Source: Cymbidium sinense (lineage: Eukaryota > Streptophyta > Magnoliopsida > Asparagales > Orchidaceae). From it: DNA of 64,000 nt. Positions 58,708 to 64,000 of the stretch are shown in pieces (the stretch's first letter is position 1; every line of letters begins with the position of its first letter). A program made the translations under genes and the position numbers. Location of the stretch: NCBI GenBank assembly GCA_021442155.1, contig CM038229.1, positions 74,916,443 to 74,980,442 on the forward strand. Direction: 5' to 3'. A model generated the notes under the pieces. The model made no database searches. It saw only the letters and a program-made list of their open reading frames with translations, and was not told the origin of the DNA.

Positions 58708-59539
58708 TTTTCTTGAATCTGCTCTCTCGGCCTTCTCTAAAAATTGAACCAAACTCACAACCCTATTAAAAAAAAACTCTCCTGCTCACCTTCCCGTGAC
58801 ATAGAGAATTGAACTAGCTAGGTTAGTTCATGCGCAATCATGCTCAATCCATTTGTCACTCTTTCTCGTCCCTCACGGTTGTTGGTGGATCCTTGAGCAA
58901 GTTGCCGCTTTCTACTACACCTTTATGCTAGTGAGTTATGATGCGGCCAAGCCCCTCTCTCTTCCAACACCTCCTTTACCACTCAAGACCCAACTTGCCA
59001 CAAACCCCATTTCCCATCTTTCTCCTTCTGAAATCTCAACTGAAAGTAATATCTATTTCTCTGCCTTAGCTGAATTGTGGCTGGACATTTGTCTATTTCT
59101 CCACTCTAATCTGAAAGCATTCTAGATCTCACCAATCCATAACACTCAAGGCTATAATATCTTAGCTGCCACCCCACTCAAAATAATCGAATCCACTGTC
59201 ATAACTTTTTTTTCCGTCCAAATAGAAAATAAAATCTATTTCGCTCTCCACCTAAGCCACCATCCTTTCTCTCTATCTCTTTCAAAACTCCTCCCCATAT
59301 AGTCTTTCTCTCACACAAAAGAAAACAAACAGAAAAAAAAGCAACAACAAAAGAAAGGGATTATTTTGAGTGTTAATCTCATTGAAATACACAAATTCAT
59401 CATTGTCCTTAGCACCTATGTGAAGGTATAAAAAGATGTAACTTATAACCTTCAAAATTCGGTATGCGGTGCACTTGGTGTGTTGAGCGGAACCCTTATG
59501 CACTCTTTGTAGCATGTGCGGGATCTGAAAATTTGCCAT
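58471..59539. other. No gene recognised
   Basis: CT-rich in part, with a (CT)n run at 58676-58702 that could belong to the LINE 5' UTR or its flank. A 90-codon plus-strand frame at 58853-59125 has no recognisable motif, intron signal or family match. Confidence 0.4.
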
Positions 59540-61560
59540 CGACCTCTTGACAAATTTTTGAATTTGAAGAGAGTGATGATTTAAAGTGCCGGTGTAATTT
59601 TAAGAAGACAGATGAGATAGTAGATAAGACACTACCCAGAGATTTCGCCCTTATTTGGTGAGGACTTTAGATTTGGTTTTAGGTTTCCTATAGGCACAAG
59701 TCCCTATAGTTAATTACCCCTCCCAATAAGTGAGAGAGAACTTTCGATTAAGGCAAGTTATTAGGTCACTAAATGCATAGCGTATAGTAGCAGCATGTAG
59801 AGTTTTAGAATTTAAGATATGAAATTTAACATTTTAACTTAAACCGGATGGTTGGGGGAATGATGACATGCTCGATCTAGATCCCATGGTTCCATCATCC
59901 GAGTGTTCCCTAGTCTACTCGAGGAGGTAGACCCAACTGATAGAAGGATGGGTTACGCCATCCAAGAAATCCTTAGACTGGGTGTTTGTCAAGGAGATAG
60001 ACTTAAGTCTACCTTACCGATGAGGTGTTTGCTTTATTAAGTATACCCTATGATTCACAACTCAAAGAGCCATTGGGGAGCCTAAGCCAGTCGGATTGTA
60101 ATATAATTGGGCCTCGACCAAACCACCCGAATGAGGACTCGTCATAGCTTCATCTGTGGAGCCTCTACCAAGCCAAATGAGGACACGGTTCATATCCTTA
60201 CTGGTGTGAGATTGATTGAGAGTAAATATAGCAGAACACTTGATTTGACATTGACTCCTTTGTGAGCTAGTATTTTCTTAATTTATCACCTACGATAAAT
60301 AATTACGGAAGGTGGATGGGTTGAGTTTAATTTAAGTTTTAAATGATAGAATTCCATTTAAGCAGTTTGAGATTGATATTCGATTTGAGTTAAAAAATTG
60401 ATTAATTTGAATATGTTTAAGAGCTTTAGATCACAACTCGCTTAGCTACTAATGAGGATTAGATCTTGTCACGACGAATCGCTTAGATATTTCACTGATT
60501 TGGAACTCTTATTATAGGTTTTTAGGTTTTGTTAACTCAGACCCTATCCTAAGACTAAATCAGGAAACAACGAGATCCTCACACTCTGAATAAGCATTGA
60601 TAGTGTCGGGGCCCATGCGGGTGTATTTAAGACTTTATGTAGTGTTTATTTCTGAATTATGAGATTGATTTCAGATTTTCATTTAATTCCAACTTTTCCT
60701 ACGTAGCCTTTTCAGACATTAAAATTTGCACTTGAAATCTCTATGTCTGAGCACATGCATGTATTTATAGCTTATATAATTTCACATAATTAGTGATTTT
60801 ATTAATTTTAAAAATTATAATTAGAATGAAATTCTTTAATTTTTGTATTGAAGGAAAGCTCATTCATTCGTGCAGCATTTAGTTTAGTGCCGCCTTCTAT
60901 TTTATTTGCACAAGGAGTTGCAGATCCGGTGGTGAAGAAGACATTTTGATTTAGATTGTAGTTTAAAATATTACTTGCACTTAGTTTACTTGTTGAGTTT
61001 TTGTAATTCTCTCAACTTGATTATGTTCAATTTACATCACTTTTGATAAGTTATACCAATTTCAGTGTTTATTACTTTAGCCCTGCTTATGCTTATTAGC
61101 TAGTATATTAATCACCTCCATATTCGTATAAGAGTTATTAACCCTATTTGGATTCATCCCTAGACTTTAAGTTTATTGTAAGTTTGTTATGAGTTTAGCA
61201 TTAGTCCCCCCGGAATTCCATTTAAAGCTTATTTAATTTTGAGAAATTTACAAGAAAAGAGAACTCACTTTATCGCTTTAATTTAAGCCGTAAAGAATTA
61301 CAACTAAAGTTTATGAGTTTAATAGTAGCCTCCCCAAAGTTTGTGAGTTTAATATTAGCCTTCCCTAAATTTCACTTAGATTTTAAATGAATGTTCTATT
61401 CTTTACAAAATTTTCTTTAAAGGCTCCCCCCTTTTTTTCTTGTTTGACACTTTTAGTTTAGAATTAGCTGCGGGCTTCCTTACTTAGTGTTCTTAAGTCA
61501 GTTCATTTCACTCCCCCATTTTTTCTTAGTCAAAAGATTTGACGCAATTTTGGCAGCCTC
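59540..61560. other. Unclassified repeat-like DNA, possible LTR
   Basis: About 2 kb of non-coding DNA with composition unlike the neighbouring AT-rich spacer. It contains a short internal direct repeat (GCCTCGACCAAACCA...AATGAGGA and GCCTCTACCAAGCCA...AATGAGGA, near 60110 and 60161), a GTGTCGGGGCCCATGCGGGT word at 60604 and a promoter-like AT-rich end. It recalls long LTRs of plant Ty3/gypsy elements, but no TG...CA ends, target duplication or primer-binding site could be fixed. Confidence 0.3.
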
Positions 61561-61978
61561 CTGGTGTCATCCAGGGGTCAGATCGGGGTGTTTTGGTTAC
61601 TCACGCCTGTTGAGCATTGTGTCTTGACACCAGTCATTTCATCTCGTCACGCCCTGATGAGCACAACGAGATCTTCAAACTTAAAAGAAGACATACAATG
61701 CAATATATATTCATCCCCCCTTCCTCTCTCTTTTTTTTTTAAGTCTAGAAATTAGATAAAATTTCGGTAGCATTTTGTCTAGGGGGAGCGACATCTAATA
61801 GATGTTCGATACCAGACGCATTGTTAGAGCTGATTCTTACACCACAACCGTTTTTTTCATCTCGTGCTCAGCACAATAAGATCTTTCACATTCACAGATC
61901 ACACATGTTCTGATGCATTTTTCTGGTCATGCTGAAAGAACCGGTTAGGTATGCAATTGAGAATATAAGGCAAGGAGT
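61561..61978. repeat. Imperfect direct repeat of a CATCTCGT...GCACAA...AGATCTT block
   Basis: TTTCATCTCGTCACGCCCTG followed by ATGAGCACAACGAGATCTTC (61636-61675) recurs as TTTCATCTCGTGCTCAGCAC followed by AATAAGATCTTTC (61856-61888). No coding function is visible. Confidence 0.55.
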
Positions 61979-62189
61979 GCGACGCCGAAAATCGAAAGAA
62001 GAATTCGCCTGTTGACGATGTTCTTCTCTGGTTTGCAGCGAAGCAAAAATGGGACGGGTTATGCTAGAAATGCGACGCCAAAAATTGAAAGAAGAATTCT
62101 CCATGATGTTCTTCCTCTGACAATAAAATAAATAAAGTGAGGGCGCAGTAAAAATTGAAAGAAGAATTCCCTTTGACGATGTTCTTCCG
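61979..62189. repeat. Three-copy diverged tandem repeat, 75-95 bp spacing
   Basis: The block GCGACGCCGAAAATCGAAAG then AAGAATTC...GACGATGTTCTTC starts at 61979 and recurs at about 62072 and 62143. On the minus strand the copies encode related phrases (NSSFDFRRR, NSSFNFWRR and NSSFNFY) in different frames. Confidence 0.8.
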
Positions 62190-62783
62190 ATGAAGGAAGT
62201 AAAAAAATTGATAAAAGAGGTTATGGCCACGTGATGGTTGGTGGGATGCACGAATGACAAATGAGGGAACAATGAGCTGGAAGTTAGCACCAGCTGGGTC
62301 ACACGGTTTTGAGATACGCTGCCGGATGGCATGTGGGATCGCCGGTTCTGGCACGGAGTGACGGGTCGCTAGGCAAAAGCAAGCGGGTAGTGGCTGGCTG
62401 GCCTGATGGAGGTGGAGGCGATGCATCTGGGTCTGAGATACCTACGGATACTAGTGGATGCAGAATGGTCATGCGAGCGCATTCGGGTTGCGAGTGGTTT
62501 CACCGGTGGACGATTGTCGGATTTTCAATGGCTGTCACCGTGAGATGCACCGAAATAATGAAAATTCAAAGATGAGAGGATTACCTGTGTGCAGAAGTTT
62601 TTCTGAATGTGGGAATGGAAGAATAGGGAGGGAGCAATTTTTTTTCTTTCCTTTTATTTTTTCTTTTTATTTCTAGCCAAACTGAAAATAAGAGGAACGG
62701 GCATGGGGAGGGTAATTTAGGATTTTAAATAAATTTTAAATTGATTAAATGATTTTAATGTAATTTCATCGTAAATGCATAAT

Positions 62784-62785
<2 letters not shown>
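62190..62785. other. GC-richer stretch, possible gene fragment, unassigned
   Basis: 62280-62580 is clearly richer in G and C than its surroundings. Minus-strand open frames (62426-62064 and 62332-61892) are rich in His, Pro and Ser, and a CAGGTAA donor-like word lies at about 62590-62584 on that strand. This could be a first exon and leader, but no product is recognised. Confidence 0.3.

Positions 62786-62861
<76 letters not shown>
62786..62861. repeat. (AT)n microsatellite, 76 bp
   Basis: Uninterrupted AT dinucleotide array. Confidence 0.95.
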
Positions 62862-62863
<2 letters not shown>

Positions 62864-62879
62864 ATTTAAGTTAATTATG

Positions 62880-63960
62880 ATTTTTTGAATGCAATGGCAC
62901 ATTACGTGCAATCGGATTTGGTTAGCGTCAAATTGAGTCCCTTTCACCATGTGCTTCCAAATTTTGATTAGACATTCAGCACTTATCATGAGTGCACATT
63001 ATTTGATAGATTTCAATATTTTAAAGTCAATGGTACAATCAATTTCATGAGCTGTCGTTGACTAGATCGGCATCGACCTCGATATGTGTAAGCGTCTTAT
63101 CGAGCTGTTGAAGCTCTTTAGATTATGAACTATTTATATTCTAAACAATTTCAACTTTTTGAATGCAAGAGTTCGTCATCAACGGAGGTCATTTAAGTTG
63201 ATTTTGGTGATCCTAGTGTTTCACTGATTTAAGCGCTATCACTTCAAATCATTCGACATTTGCGACGTTGAATTGAGTACGATTCTCATTTGATAGATTT
63301 TGATATTTCAAAGCTAGACAATCAATTTCATGAATGGTCATTTGGCTTATGTTATCGACTTGATATGCATGCAAGTATATTCTGACATCATTGTACATTA
63401 AGTTGTGAAATATTTATATCCTGACCAATTTTGATGTTCGTTGATCGGAGGTCGTTTCGACCATTTTAGAGACCGGCATTTGAACCTCGATGACATTCCG
63501 ATTATTCAACATTGGCACAGACTCGTCCGAATTAAGCGTGAACAGTCTCATTTGATAGTTTTTGATATTTTGAAGCTAACAACATAATCCATTTCATGAA
63601 CGAGGTAATATCGCCGTAGCTTTTGACTTTGAATGCATGTCGACACTTTGATAGAGCTTAATCGCTTTAGTTAGATTTTGCAATATTTATATTCTTATCA
63701 ATTTTGACATCCTGAAGGCAACGACAAAGTACGCTCATCGATTGGAGGTCATTTCGACCATTTTTAGTGACATACAGTGCATTTTGAGCATTTGCGATCG
63801 CCGCTTTTGAAGTCCTTGAATTCGGACTTCGACTTATGACATGTCGGAGGTCAACAAATGCCCCAAACAAATGTGATATGCAGGAGCGAGTCACGTTTGT
63901 TGAAACCGATTGACTTTGGATGACCAAAGAACTTGGATCATTTCAGCCGTGTAATACTGA
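62880..63960. repeat. Diverged tandem array, 260-290-bp units, running to the right edge
   Basis: The phrase ATTTGATAGATTTTGATATT with CAATTTCATGA about 40 bp later starts at 63001, 63288 and 63550. The phrase ATATTTATATTCTTATCAAT with TTTTGA and GGAGGTCATTT recurs at about 63126, 63408 and 63681. A further TTTTTTGAATGCAA landmark at 62882 pairs with 63155. Spacings are 262-287 bp. Copies are strongly diverged. The last part (63740-64000) matches only loosely, and the array may continue beyond the window. Confidence 0.75.
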
Positions 63961-64000
63961 GCTTTGATAGATTTGTCATTAGATGTCTTTATTCGACATA

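Noticed and set aside
58853..59125. 90-codon open frame as a gene
   Set aside because: No motif, no splice context and Leu/Ser/Pro-rich composition typical of chance frames in CT-rich DNA.

Overview
The window is nuclear DNA of a flowering plant. It is strongly AT-rich, has spliced genes with short GT-AG introns, carries long (AT)n microsatellites, and is dominated by plant transposable elements of several classes. I cannot name the species or family. Nothing bacterial is present: no operons, CRISPR, rRNA or tRNA genes were found.

Layout. 1-4.4 kb: decayed DNA with a trace of an RTE-type LINE endonuclease (minus strand), then a broken 5' fragment of a TMEM50-like membrane protein gene (3837-4173, minus). 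4.4-5.8 kb: two adjacent non-autonomous Mutator-like elements, the second ending in an (AT)n array. 5.8-11.2 kb: AT-rich DNA with no recognisable gene. 11.2-14.3 kb: a broken endogenous pararetrovirus (caulimovirid-like) with a promoter-like stretch, a coat-region fragment, a protease fragment and a reverse transcriptase fragment. 16-16.6 kb: a block of short repeated hairpin motifs and a MITE with TTAA flanks. 17,958-22,309: a complete but decayed CACTA (En/Spm) element with terminal inverted repeats and a TTA target duplication, containing a tnp2 transposase and a second ORF. 24.7-26.8 kb (minus): a Ty3/gypsy gag-protease trace, then a transposon ORF ending in a Ulp1-like domain and carrying six in-frame nonapeptide repeats. 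27.3-29.15 kb: a roughly 145-bp tandem array with a perfect palindrome in each unit.

36,485-40,868 is the only near-intact host gene: a seven-exon WAT1-related (nodulin MtN21/EamA) transporter gene with a TATA box and a SINE-like insert in intron 3. A 2-base deficit in exon 6 breaks the frame.

42.3-52.35 kb is a nested pair. A Mutator-like element (42,804-51,411) with long inverted repeats, a perfect 9-bp target duplication and a decayed MURA-type transposase with a SWIM finger sits inside an older CACTA copy of the same family as the one at 18-22 kb, in reverse orientation. 53.06-58.47 kb (minus) is a near full-length but mutated L1-type LINE (ORF1 zinc knuckle, endonuclease, reverse transcriptase, zf-RVT). 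58.5-64 kb has no clear gene; it holds unclassified repeats, a three-copy 75-95-bp repeat, and a diverged 260-290-bp tandem array running off the right edge.

Apart from the WAT1-like gene and the TMEM50 fragment, nearly everything assignable is mobile DNA, and no mobile element present looks able to encode its own working enzyme. No new functional system was found. The most interesting items are the palindrome-centred tandem array, the nested CACTA/MULE structure, the in-frame nonapeptide expansion, and the question whether the WAT1 frameshift is real.
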